Source of the DNA: Bog-793 sp963803025
GTDB taxonomy: Bacteria > Actinomycetota > Acidimicrobiia > Acidimicrobiales > Bog-793
Assembly: GCA_963803025.1 (NCBI GenBank)
Contig: CAWDKZ010000013.1
Location: 186,001 to 250,000 of the forward strand
Length of the DNA: 64,000 nucleotides
Reading direction: 5' to 3'
This document shows positions 34,498 to 42,907 of this stretch, piece after piece (position 1 is the stretch's first letter; every line of letters begins with the position of its first letter). Below the pieces are notes generated by a model that worked only from the letters and a program-made list of their open reading frames with translations, searched no databases and was not told the DNA's origin. A program made the translations under genes and the position numbers.

Positions 34498-35076
34498 GTG
34501 AACAAGGGCGACGGGAACGACCTCGGGCACGACGATCCGTTGGCCGGACTCAGCCTCGGTCGGGTGCTCCTCTCCGAGGACGAGATCACGCGTCGTGTCG
34601 CCGAACTCGGCGCGACGATCACGCGGGACTACGCGGGGCGTCCCCCCTTGCTGGTCGGCGTGCTCAAAGGGGCGTTCATGTTCATGGCGGATCTCGCCCG
34701 GGTGATCCAGCTGCCGGTCGAGATGGACTTCATGGCCGTTTCGTCGTACGGAACCGCGACGAAGACGAGCGGCATCGTCCGGATCGTGAAGGACCTCGAC
34801 GTCGACCTCGTCGACCGGCATGTGCTCATTGTCGAGGACATCGTCGACAGCGGGCTGACGCTCTCGTACCTGAGGAAGGGCCTCTCGGCGCAGAATCCCG
34901 CGAGTCTCGAGATCTGCGCCCTTCTCCTGAAGACCGACCAGCAACGCGTCGACCTGAAGATCCCCTACGTCGGTTTCGAGATCCCCCCCGACTTCGTCGT
35001 CGGTTACGGGCTCGACGTTGCCGAGGTCTACCGGAACCTGCGCGACATTCGGATCATGAACGGCGCGACCTCGTGA
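34498..35076 (+). CDS. hpt: Hypoxanthine phosphoribosyltransferase
   Basis: A purine-salvage enzyme forming IMP/GMP from hypoxanthine/guanine and PRPP. The PRPP-binding motif is in HVLIVEDIVDSGLTL; PPLLVGVLKGAFMFMADL and the flexible-loop SSYGTATKTSG are also present. GTG 34498 is supported by the -10 box at 34485; a longer form from TTG 34474 is less likely. The folE start overlaps its stop (GTGA). In many actinobacteria ftsH lies between hpt and folE, but not here. Confidence 0.92.
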   Translation: MNKGDGNDLGHDDPLAGLSLGRVLLSEDEITRRVAELGATITRDYAGRPPLLVGVLKGAFMFMADLARVIQLPVEMDFMAVSSYGTATKTSGIVRIVKDLDVDLVDRHVLIVEDIVDSGLTLSYLRKGLSAQNPASLEICALLLKTDQQRVDLKIPYVGFEIPPDFVVGYGLDVAEVYRNLRDIRIMNGATS

Positions 35077-35672
35077 CGGGCGGATCCCCCGGCAGCTCGA
35101 CGGGCGTCGACCTCGAGCGCGCCGCTGCGGCGGTGCGGGAGCTGCTCGCCGCGGTCGGCGAAGATCCCGAGCGGCCCGGCCTGCAGGAGACGCCGGCCCG
35201 GGTTGCCTCGATGCTGGCCGAGCTCCTCGATGGCATGGTGAACCCGGCCGAGGCGCAGCTCGAAGTCACGTTCTCGGCGGATCACGACGAGATGGTGATG
35301 GTGAAGGACATCCCGTTCGCCTCGCTCTGTGAGCACCACCTGGTCCCGTTCATCGGCGTCGCCCACGTCGCCTACATCCCGAACGTCGACGGCAGGATCA
35401 TCGGGCTCTCGAAGCTCGCCCGTCTGGTCGACAACCACTCCCACAAGCTCCAGGTCCAGGAGCGCCTGACGACCGAGATCGCCGACACGATGGAGCGCTC
35501 GCTGAAGCCACGCGGCACGCTCGTCGTGCTCGAGGCGGAGCATCTCTGCATGACCATCCGAGGGGTGCGCAAGCCGGGTGCCCGCACGGTCACGTCGGCG
35601 ATCCGGGGTCTCTTCCGGACCGACGTGGCGACCCGCGCGGAGGCGATGGCCTTCGTGCGGGCCGAGCCCTGA
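35073..35672 (+). CDS. folE: GTP cyclohydrolase I FolE
   Basis: The first enzyme of folate synthesis, converting GTP to dihydroneopterin triphosphate. A zinc-binding Cys/His set is visible in FASLCEHHLVPFIG and LEAEHLCMTIRG; GLSKLARLVDNHSHKLQVQERLT and the C-terminal HLCMTIRGVRKPGA are typical. GTG 35073 overlaps the hpt stop, giving 199 aa. Confidence 0.95.
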   Translation: MTGGSPGSSTGVDLERAAAAVRELLAAVGEDPERPGLQETPARVASMLAELLDGMVNPAEAQLEVTFSADHDEMVMVKDIPFASLCEHHLVPFIGVAHVAYIPNVDGRIIGLSKLARLVDNHSHKLQVQERLTTEIADTMERSLKPRGTLVVLEAEHLCMTIRGVRKPGARTVTSAIRGLFRTDVATRAEAMAFVRAEP

Positions 35673-35730
35673 TCCGCGCGTCTGGCCTGGTCAATCGCTC
35701 GGACCCGGGGGACGGGCTCTCCTGGCCCGG

Positions 35731-35736
35731 TAGGCT
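35731..35736 (+). promoter_or_regulatory. -10 box (TAGGCT) of folP
   Basis: TAGGCT stands six bases before GTG 35743, predicting a second, leaderless promoter inside the folate gene run and supporting that start codon. Confidence 0.45.
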
Positions 35737-35742
35737 TGCGAC

Positions 35743-36570
35743 GTGCGGCCGCTTGTCATGGGCGTCTTGAATGTCACCCCGGACTCCTTCTTCGACGGCG
35801 GCCGCTACTTCGACCACGAGGCCGCGATCGCCCACGGCCGGGAGATGATCGCCGCCGGTGCTGACATCATCGACATCGGGGGCGAGTCGACGCGGCCGGG
35901 CGCCAATCCGGTGCGCGAGGACGAAGAGCTCCGCCGGGTGCTCCCCGTCGTCGAGGCGCTCGCCACGAGCATCCGGGTCTCGATCGACACCATGAAGCCG
36001 GCTGTCGCCACGGCGGCGTGCCGCCGTGGCGCGACCCTGGTCAACGACGTGGCCAACCATTCGGCCCAGGCGGCAGCCGAGGCGCAAGCAGGGCTTGTCG
36101 TGGTGCACATGCGCGGAACCCCGAAGAACATGCAGGACGATCCGCGCTACGACGACGTCGTCGCCGAGGTCTTCGGCGCGCTCGAATCCGCCGCCGCCGA
36201 GGCGCGACGACTCGGGGTCAGCGAGGTCTACGTCGATCCCGGCATCGGTTTTGGCAAGACCATCGAGCACAATCTGCAGTTGCTGCGGTTGCTGCCGGAA
36301 CTCGTCGCCCAGGGCGTGCCCGTCCTGGTCGGGACGAGCCGGAAGTCGTTTCTCGGTCGTCTGGCCGCTCCTCCCGAGGCTGCACCGCTCCCGCCCGCTG
36401 ACCGCTTCGAAGGTTCGCTCGCGACGGCCGTCTGGGCGATGGCCGCAGGTGTTGCGATCGTCCGGGTGCACGACGTCGCCGCGACCGTCCAGGCGGCACG
36501 CCTCGTCGGCGGTGCCGAGCCGGAACAGATCGGCGCGGCGCGCTTTTCGGCCGCGGGGGTCGGTCGATGA
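35743..36570 (+). CDS. folP: Dihydropteroate synthase FolP
   Basis: It joins 6-hydroxymethyl-dihydropterin pyrophosphate and p-aminobenzoate, the sulfonamide target. Motifs are VMGVLNVTPDSFFDGG, DIGGESTRPGA, LVNDVAN, DPGIGFGKTIEHN and the C-terminal IVRVHDV. It has 275 aa from GTG 35743. Its stop overlaps the next start (ATGA). Confidence 0.95.
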   Translation: MRPLVMGVLNVTPDSFFDGGRYFDHEAAIAHGREMIAAGADIIDIGGESTRPGANPVREDEELRRVLPVVEALATSIRVSIDTMKPAVATAACRRGATLVNDVANHSAQAAAEAQAGLVVVHMRGTPKNMQDDPRYDDVVAEVFGALESAAAEARRLGVSEVYVDPGIGFGKTIEHNLQLLRLLPELVAQGVPVLVGTSRKSFLGRLAAPPEAAPLPPADRFEGSLATAVWAMAAGVAIVRVHDVAATVQAARLVGGAEPEQIGAARFSAAGVGR

Positions 36571-37628
36571 AGGGCAGGTGGGCAGCCGGCATCGTTCCGC
36601 GCAACTTCGCGTGGATCATCAAGGGCCACCTCGCCGTCAGCGAGCGACCCGGGGGGAGCGCGCCGGATCACCGGCGGGTGCGCCGACAGGAGGAGATCCT
36701 CTGGCTGCGGGCACAGGGCTTCACGCGGGTCGTTTCGTTGTTGCCCTCGACGCACAACCTCCACGCCTACGAGGAGCTCGGGCTCGACTGCGCGCACGTG
36801 CCCATAGGGGTGCACGCCGACCTCCCCACCGTGCTCGGCGAGCTCTATCCGAGGCTTCTCGGTTGGCTGCACGCCGGGGACCGGATCCTCGTTCACCAGG
36901 ACGAACTCGGAGACCGGGTCGCCGGCGTCTTCGCCGGCTTCCTCTGGTGGAGCGGCATGATACCCGAGCCACCGCTCGCGATCTCCGCCATCGAGCACCT
37001 GCTGCGCCGACAGCTCGGTTCCGCGGGGAGGACGATCGCCACGCTTGCGATGGAGGTGCCGCCTCCCCCCGAGGAGGACCGTCGGCACCCGGCCCCGCCG
37101 CAGGTCGAGACCGCGGTCAGTCTGCGGCTCGAGGAGCGGGAGACGATCGGAGCTGGCGAAGCCCCCGTCGCGGGCCGCGGTCCGGCACCGTCACCAGGCG
37201 AGGCCCCGACCGCGGCGGTCGTCGGGAGGCGTGCGACCGTGGCCGACATCTCGTCGAGGCGTTCGACGACGCCGGCGCGGCGGTCGGGGCGGGAAGCCTC
37301 CGAGCCACCACCCGTGAGCCCGTTGCGGCCGACACCTCCCGTGCCGAAGCCGCGAACTCCGGCGCAGAAGCCCACGGCGAAGGTCGCCAGGACCCCGGTG
37401 ACGCGGTCCCCTTCCCAGTCCACGGGGACCGCCACGAGAAAACGCGCGCCGCGACCGGCGAAGGCCGTGGCACACAAGCCCGCAGCCAAGAAGGTCAACG
37501 TCAAAGGGCGCGTATCCGTGCCGAAGCCGGCGACAAATCCCCCGGGCAGCACGGCACGTGCCGCGCCGGCGGCTGGTGGCACGCGTGGAAACTCGGCGTC
37601 GTCGCACCGGCGGGCGGGCGCGAGATGA
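36567..37628 (+). CDS. Dual-specificity-phosphatase-like protein lacking the catalytic Cys, with basic Pro-rich tail
   Basis: 353 aa, of unknown function. Residues about 5-165 look like a DSP/PTP fold: PRNFAWIIKGHLAVSERP, FTRVVSLLPS, HVPIGVHADLP and the P-loop region RILVHQDELGDRVAGVFAGFLWW. There the HCx5R signature reads H110-Q111-x5-R117, so the nucleophilic Cys is Gln and phosphatase activity is unlikely. About 180 residues follow that are Pro/Ala/Arg/Lys-rich and probably disordered (PVPKPRTPAQKPTAK). It is translationally coupled both to folP (ATGA) and to folB (ATGA), so it is a true operon member. A phosphopeptide- or phosphoinositide-binding role is conceivable but unproven. Confidence 0.65.
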   Translation: MKGRWAAGIVPRNFAWIIKGHLAVSERPGGSAPDHRRVRRQEEILWLRAQGFTRVVSLLPSTHNLHAYEELGLDCAHVPIGVHADLPTVLGELYPRLLGWLHAGDRILVHQDELGDRVAGVFAGFLWWSGMIPEPPLAISAIEHLLRRQLGSAGRTIATLAMEVPPPPEEDRRHPAPPQVETAVSLRLEERETIGAGEAPVAGRGPAPSPGEAPTAAVVGRRATVADISSRRSTTPARRSGREASEPPPVSPLRPTPPVPKPRTPAQKPTAKVARTPVTRSPSQSTGTATRKRAPRPAKAVAHKPAAKKVNVKGRVSVPKPATNPPGSTARAAPAAGGTRGNSASSHRRAGAR

Positions 37629-38008
37629 ACGACACGATCGAGATCCGTGGTCTGCGCGTCCTCGGCGTGCACGGCGCGCTGGCCGAGGAACGGGACCGCC
37701 CACAGCCCTTCGAAATCGAACTCCTGATCGAGACCCCGTTCACCGCTGCGGTGGCGTCCGACGACCTCGGAGGCGCGATCGACTACTCGACGGTCATCGA
37801 AGCGGTACGGGAGCTGGTCGCCTCGTCGCATTTCCGGCTGCTCGAGACGTTGGCCGACGCGCTGGCGGCGGCAGTTCTCAGCGACCGGCGCATCGAATCG
37901 GTCACGGTCAGCGTCCGGAAGCTGCGACCTCCGGTAGCGGCCGACGTCGAGACGGTCGGCGTGCGCGTCACCCGGCGACAGGGCGAGACCGTGGCGCCGG
38001 CCGGATGA
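37625..38008 (+). CDS. folB: Dihydroneopterin aldolase FolB
   Basis: A 127-aa enzyme that cleaves dihydroneopterin to 6-hydroxymethyl-dihydropterin. IEIRGLRVLGVHGALAEER carries the catalytic Glu near the start, followed by DYSTVIEAVRELV and the C-terminal SVRKLRPPVAADVETV with the family Lys. ATG 37625 overlaps the preceding stop, and its own stop overlaps folK. Confidence 0.92.
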   Translation: MNDTIEIRGLRVLGVHGALAEERDRPQPFEIELLIETPFTAAVASDDLGGAIDYSTVIEAVRELVASSHFRLLETLADALAAAVLSDRRIESVTVSVRKLRPPVAADVETVGVRVTRRQGETVAPAG

Positions 38009-38595
38009 GGGCGTCCGGAGCCGCTGTGGACACCTACCTTGGGATCGGATCGAACCTCGGCGACCGGTGGTCGTACCTGCGGTCGGCTGTCGCGGGCCTG
38101 GCCGATCTGGACGCTGACATCGCCGTTTCACCGATCTACGAGACGGCGCCCGTCGGAGGCCCGGACGGACAGGGCCCCTACCTCAACTGCGTCGCCCGGA
38201 TCGACACGTCGCTCGAGCCGAGAGGGCTTCTCCGCTTCGCCCGGAGGCTCGAAGATGACGCCTCGCGCGTCCGCCGGGAACGCTGGGGATCGCGCACGCT
38301 CGACGTCGACATCCTCCTCTACGAGGGGTTCACGAGTGACGAGCCCGACCTTGTCGTGCCCCACCCGCGGATGTTCGAACGTGCCTTCGTTCTCGCCCCC
38401 CTCGAGGACCTCGACGCGTCGCTCGTGCCGGCAGACTGGCGTTCCCGCGTCGCCGTCGTCCGTGGCGGCTTGCGCCGAGTGGGGGTACTCCTTGGCCCGT
38501 TTACGGCGGACGCCGCGTCCGAGTGTGTGCCGAAGGCCGGCAGCGCCGGGGGCGCATCGCCGGCAGGCACGGGCGCGCCGGGGCGCGGGCGTTGA
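38005..38595 (+). CDS. folK: 2-amino-4-hydroxy-6-hydroxymethyldihydropteridine pyrophosphokinase FolK
   Basis: It pyrophosphorylates the pterin before folP. Motifs are YLGIGSNLGDRW, YETAPVGGPDQGPYLNC (approximate spacing), RERWGSRTLDVDILLY and VVPHPRMFERAFVLAPL, with the Mg-binding Asp pair of LDVDIL. The 196-aa length includes a Gly/Ala/Ser-rich tail. The order folP-X-folB-folK completes the pterin branch here. Confidence 0.93.
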   Translation: MRASGAAVDTYLGIGSNLGDRWSYLRSAVAGLADLDADIAVSPIYETAPVGGPDGQGPYLNCVARIDTSLEPRGLLRFARRLEDDASRVRRERWGSRTLDVDILLYEGFTSDEPDLVVPHPRMFERAFVLAPLEDLDASLVPADWRSRVAVVRGGLRRVGVLLGPFTADAASECVPKAGSAGGASPAGTGAPGRGR

Positions 38596-38600
38596 TCGCG

Positions 38601-39470
38601 ATGGGGACGGACGTGGCCGACTGCGAACTGGTGGAGTCGGTCAGGCGTCTTGACGGACTGCTCGCCGGACACCGACGCCGCGGGTCCTCGATCGGGTTCG
38701 TCCCGACGCTCGGCGGGCTGCACCAGGGTCACGCCTCCCTCATCACGGCGGCGCGGCGGGCGAACGACGTCGTCGTCGTCTCGGCCTTCCTCAACCCGAC
38801 CCAGTTCGAGGATCCGGCGGACCTTGCTCGCTATCCACACGACCTCGTGGCCGATCGGGCGCTCGCCGCCGGCGCCGGCGCCGACGTCGTCTTCGCGCCG
38901 TCGGTCGAGGCGATGTACCCGCACGGGCGCCCGGTCGTCACCGTCGATCCGGGGGCGCTTGGCGAGGTGTTCGAAGGAGCGGCGAGGCCCGGCCATTTCC
39001 GTGGCGTCGCCACCGTCGTGACGAAGCTCCTCGCGCTCGTCGGGCCCTCAACTGCGTACTTCGGCGAGAAGGACTACCAGCAGCTCGTCGTCGTGCGGCA
39101 GCTCGCGCGCGACCTGTGCCTCCCGGTCGCCATCGTCGCCTGCCCGACAGTGCGTGACCCGGACGGACTGGCGGTCTCGAGCCGGAACGTGTTTCTCGAC
39201 GCCGAACAGCGTCGGGCCGCGACGGTCCTGTACCGGGCGTTGCGGGCCGGAGCCGACGCGGTGACTGCGGGGGTCAGCGGCGGGGGCGAAGTCGAATCGG
39301 CCATGCGCGCCGTCGTGGCGTCCGAGCCTGCGGTCGGACTCGACTACGCGAAACCCGTCGCCGACGGCCACCTCGAGCCGTTGGCAGCGCTCGCCGGGGA
39401 TGTCGTGCTCCTCATCGCCGCTCGGGTCGGGCAGGTGCGGTTGATCGACAATCTGCGAGTCGTGCGATGA
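38601..39470 (+). CDS. panC: Pantothenate synthetase PanC
   Basis: It condenses pantoate and beta-alanine with ATP. The nucleotide-binding HxGH-like motif is GFVPTLGGLHQGHASLI; downstream are FLNPTQFE, GEKDYQQL and the SSRN loop in DGLAVSSRNVFL. ATG 38601 gives 289 aa, normal for PanC; TTG 38592, which overlaps the folK stop (TTGA), is an alternative. panB and panD are not in the window. The stop overlaps nadB. Confidence 0.92.
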   Translation: MGTDVADCELVESVRRLDGLLAGHRRRGSSIGFVPTLGGLHQGHASLITAARRANDVVVVSAFLNPTQFEDPADLARYPHDLVADRALAAGAGADVVFAPSVEAMYPHGRPVVTVDPGALGEVFEGAARPGHFRGVATVVTKLLALVGPSTAYFGEKDYQQLVVVRQLARDLCLPVAIVACPTVRDPDGLAVSSRNVFLDAEQRRAATVLYRALRAGADAVTAGVSGGGEVESAMRAVVASEPAVGLDYAKPVADGHLEPLAALAGDVVLLIAARVGQVRLIDNLRVVR

Positions 39471-41080
39471 ACGGCCAGGTCCGGCGCCAGTCGTTCGACG
39501 CGCTCGTCATCGGCAGCGGCGTCGCCGGGTGCACGACGGCCCTCGAACTCGTCGAGCGCGGCGCCGGTCGTGTCGGGCTTGTCACCAAGGGCCGGCTCGG
39601 CGAGTCGACGACGGCTTGGGCCCAGGGGGGGATCGCCGCCGCGCTGTCCGTCGACGACGACTCGGTCGAGCTCCACGAGGCTGACACGCTGCGCGCCGGT
39701 GGTGGCCTTTCCGACCCGGACGCGGTGCGGGTGCTCGTCGCCGAGGGGCCCGTCGCGGTGCGGGTGCTCCTGGGGCGGGGCGCCGTGTTCGACCTCGACG
39801 GCCGGCGCGAGCTCGCCCGCGCCCGCGAGGGTGGCCATTCCGTGGCACGCGTGGTCCACGCGGGAGGCATGGCGACCGGTGCCGAGGTGACCCGGGCGCT
39901 CACGACGGCCCTCGCGACGAGCGGCGTCACCGTGCTCGAGCGCGTCTTCGTCACCGACCTCGTCGTCGAACGGGGTCGGTGCTGCGGCGTCTCCTGTCTC
40001 GACGGCGGGCTCCGACGGGTCCAGCTCGATGCCGACGCGGTCGTGCTCGCGACAGGCGGTGCCGGCGTGCTCTTCGACGTGACGACGAATCCGGCAGAGA
40101 CGACCGGCGACGGCATCGCCATCGCGCTGCGCGCCGGAGCGCCCGTCGCCGACCTCGAGTTCGTCCAGTTCCACCCGACGGCGCTCTGCGTAGACAGGGA
40201 ACCGAGGCCGCTCCTCTCGGAAGGGCTGCGCGGCTACGGCGCTCTGCTCGTCGACCAGCAGGGTGAACGTTTCGTGGACGAACTCGCCTCGCGCGACATC
40301 GTGAGCCGCGCGATCGTCACCCGGATGATGCGGGACGGAGCGAAGAACGTCTTCCTCGACGGAAGAGGTGTCCCCGACTTTGCCGACCGGTTTCCGACAA
40401 TCGCGGCGATGCTCGCCGAGGTCGGGCTCGACGCCGGGCGGGACCTGCTTCCCGTCGCGCCGGCCGCCCACTACCTGTGCGGCGGCGTCGTCACGGACCT
40501 CGCGGGACGGAGCGCCGTCCGTGGCCTCTACGCGATCGGCGAGGTCGCGTGCAGCGGCGCCCAGGGCGCGAACCGGCTGGCGTCGAATTCGCTGCTCGAA
40601 GGGCTCGTCTTCGCCTCGCGGGCGGCGCGGGCGATCGTCGCCGGCGCGAGTGATCCCCAGCCCGAAGGCGCCCTTTCCGGGGTGCTCGCTCCCGACTCGG
40701 CGGCGATCCCGGTCCGCCTCATCGACGCCGGTGACTTCGCGCCGGTCAGAACAGCCGGTCCGCAAGGGCCCGGGGGCGACGTCGACGAGGCGCGGGGAGT
40801 GCTCCGGGAGGCGATGAGCCGCGACGCGGGAGTGATTCGCGACGCGAACGGTCTCGCGTCCCTCGTGCCGGTCCTGCGTCGCGCGGCAGCCGTCGCGGCC
40901 GACGCCGAGGGGGTCGCCGCCGAGGAGCTGAGGAATCTCGTCGACGTCGGCTCGTGCCTCGCGGCCGCCGCGCTCGCCCGCGACGAGACGCGTGGCGTGC
41001 ACGCGCGGTCGGACGCTCCCGAGCGCGATGATGCGCACTTCCGGGTGCGCGTGGCGGTCAAGGCGCGTGATGAGGCATGA
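39467..41080 (+). CDS. nadB: L-aspartate oxidase NadB
   Basis: An FAD enzyme oxidising L-aspartate to iminoaspartate, the first step of de novo NAD synthesis. It has the dinucleotide motif VIGSGVAGCTTALEL, STTAWAQGGIAAAL, EFVQFHPTAL, and the flavin site GANRLASNSLLEGLVFASRAA. It is 537 aa with ATGA overlaps on both sides. nadA, the usual partner, is absent from this cluster. Confidence 0.93.
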   Translation: MNGQVRRQSFDALVIGSGVAGCTTALELVERGAGRVGLVTKGRLGESTTAWAQGGIAAALSVDDDSVELHEADTLRAGGGLSDPDAVRVLVAEGPVAVRVLLGRGAVFDLDGRRELARAREGGHSVARVVHAGGMATGAEVTRALTTALATSGVTVLERVFVTDLVVERGRCCGVSCLDGGLRRVQLDADAVVLATGGAGVLFDVTTNPAETTGDGIAIALRAGAPVADLEFVQFHPTALCVDREPRPLLSEGLRGYGALLVDQQGERFVDELASRDIVSRAIVTRMMRDGAKNVFLDGRGVPDFADRFPTIAAMLAEVGLDAGRDLLPVAPAAHYLCGGVVTDLAGRSAVRGLYAIGEVACSGAQGANRLASNSLLEGLVFASRAARAIVAGASDPQPEGALSGVLAPDSAAIPVRLIDAGDFAPVRTAGPQGPGGDVDEARGVLREAMSRDAGVIRDANGLASLVPVLRRAAAVAADAEGVAAEELRNLVDVGSCLAAAALARDETRGVHARSDAPERDDAHFRVRVAVKARDEA

Positions 41081-41955
41081 CCATGTTCGACGACGTCTAC
41101 CCACCGATCGACGAGGTACGCCGGGCCGTCGCGCTCGCTCTCGCCGAGGACATCGGGCCCATCGGCGACCTCACCGGGTCGCTCGTGCCCGCCGACGCCG
41201 TGGCCCGCGCTTCGTTTGTCGCGCGTCAGCCGGGCGTGATCGCGGGGACGAGCTGTGTCCGGGAGACCTGCCAAGAGCTCGACAGCGGGCTGGAGCTCAC
41301 CGTGCTCGTCGAGGACAGCGGTCTCGTCGAGTCGGGAGACGTCGTCGCGCGCGTCATCGGGCCGTTCCGGTCGCTGCTCATCGTCGAGCGGACCGCCCTC
41401 AACTTCCTGTGCCACCTCTCGGGGGTCGCGACGCTCACCCGTCGTTACGTCGAAGCGGTCGCCGCCGCCAACGCCGCGGCGAGGGTACGCGACACGCGCA
41501 AGACGACACCGGGTCTGCGCGCCCTCGAGAAGGCCGCGGTGCGCGCCGGAGGAGGCATCAACCACCGGGCCTCGCTCTCGGGCGGCGTGCTCGTCAAGGA
41601 CAACCACCTCGGGGGGGTGTCGCTGTCGGACGCCGTGGTGCAGGCGATCGAGCGCTGGCCAGGTCGCTTCATCGAGGTCGAGTGTGACGACCTCGAACAG
41701 GTCACCCTCGCCGTTGAAGCCGGGGCAGCCGGCGTCATGTGCGACAACATGTCGCCCGACGAGGTGCGCCAGGCCGTCGAGATCGTGCAGGCCCACCCGC
41801 GAGGGCGCGCCGGCGCGGTCCTCGTCGAGGCATCGGGAGGGATCACCCTTGACAACATCGCCGCTTACGCCCTGGCGGGGGCCAATCTCATCTCGGTGGG
41901 GGCGATCACGCACTCCGCGCCGATCCTCGACGTCGGCCTCGACATCGAGGATTGA
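41077..41955 (+). CDS. nadC: Quinolinate phosphoribosyltransferase NadC
   Basis: It converts quinolinate and PRPP to nicotinate mononucleotide. Motifs include DLTGSLVPAD, RTALNFLCHLSGVATLT, VRDTRKTTPGLRALEKAAVRAGGG and LVKDNHL, with the conserved Arg/Lys cluster for quinolinate. It has 292 aa and is coupled to nadB. A 73-bp gap separates it from coaX. Confidence 0.94.
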   Translation: MTMFDDVYPPIDEVRRAVALALAEDIGPIGDLTGSLVPADAVARASFVARQPGVIAGTSCVRETCQELDSGLELTVLVEDSGLVESGDVVARVIGPFRSLLIVERTALNFLCHLSGVATLTRRYVEAVAAANAAARVRDTRKTTPGLRALEKAAVRAGGGINHRASLSGGVLVKDNHLGGVSLSDAVVQAIERWPGRFIEVECDDLEQVTLAVEAGAAGVMCDNMSPDEVRQAVEIVQAHPRGRAGAVLVEASGGITLDNIAAYALAGANLISVGAITHSAPILDVGLDIED

Positions 41956-42028
41956 GGGACGTGCTGGCGTGAGCGGGCGAGGGTCACCGTCTGGGTGTCG
42001 CCGTCGCCGTCGGGTGGGCTGCTAGGTC

Positions 42029-42907
42029 ATGCTCCTCGCCATCGACGTCGGCAACACCCAGACGGTGATCGGGGTCTTCGACGACCCCGTCGTGCCCTTC
42101 GATCCGCGCAACCGCGTCCCGGGTGAACTGCCGGGACTGGGCCACAGCTGGCGGATCTCGACGGTCGGCGACCGCACGGCGGACGAGTACGCCGTCACGG
42201 TCGGCCAGCTGCTGGCGACGGTTGGGATCGCGCTGCCGGCGACCGGCGACGCGACCGTCGTCCCGGCGCGGGCCGCACCGCGCAAGATCACCGGCATCGT
42301 CGTGTCATCGTCGGTGCCGTCGGTGACCGCCGCGCTGCGGCGGATGGTCGCGGACTGGTGCGCGGTCTCGCTCGTCGTCGTCGAGCCCGGGATCCGCACC
42401 GGCATGCCGATCCTCTACGACAATCCCAAGGAGGTCGGGGCCGACCGTATCGTCAACGCCGTCGGAGCGATCGACCTGTTCGGCGGGCCGGCCATCGTCG
42501 TCGATTTCGGCACCGCGACGACGTTCGACGTCATCTCGGCCGCCGGTGAGTACCTCGGCGGGGCGATCGCACCGGGGCTCGAGATCTCGATGGACGCGCT
42601 CTTCGCCCACGCCGCCGCCCTGCGGCGGGTGGAGCTCGTCGCGCCGGCGAGCGTCGTCGGTCGTTCGACAGTCGAGTCGATGCAATCGGGCGCGGTGTTC
42701 GGCCATGCCGCGCTCGTCGACGGTCTGTGCCGGCGCATCCGCGCCGAACTCGGCGAGGCGACGGTCATCGCCACCGGGGGGCTCTGCGGTGTCGTCGCCC
42801 CGCACACCGAGGTCGTGGCGTGGGTCGAACCGTGGCTGACGCTGCACGGCCTGCGGATCCTGTACGTGCGCAACGCCTCGCCGGAGGCGAGGGACGTGAC
42901 CTCGTGA
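42029..42907 (+). CDS. coaX: Type III pantothenate kinase CoaX
   Basis: It phosphorylates pantothenate, the first step to CoA. The ATP-binding loop is LLAIDVGNTQTVIGVFDD; KEVGADRIVNAVGA and VVDFGTATTFDVI carry the PanK III signature residues, and IAPGLEISMDAL follows. It is 292 aa, slightly longer than usual because of an insertion after residue 20. Its stop overlaps the lysS start (GTGA). Confidence 0.93.
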   Translation: MLLAIDVGNTQTVIGVFDDPVVPFDPRNRVPGELPGLGHSWRISTVGDRTADEYAVTVGQLLATVGIALPATGDATVVPARAAPRKITGIVVSSSVPSVTAALRRMVADWCAVSLVVVEPGIRTGMPILYDNPKEVGADRIVNAVGAIDLFGGPAIVVDFGTATTFDVISAAGEYLGGAIAPGLEISMDALFAHAAALRRVELVAPASVVGRSTVESMQSGAVFGHAALVDGLCRRIRAELGEATVIATGGLCGVVAPHTEVVAWVEPWLTLHGLRILYVRNASPEARDVTS

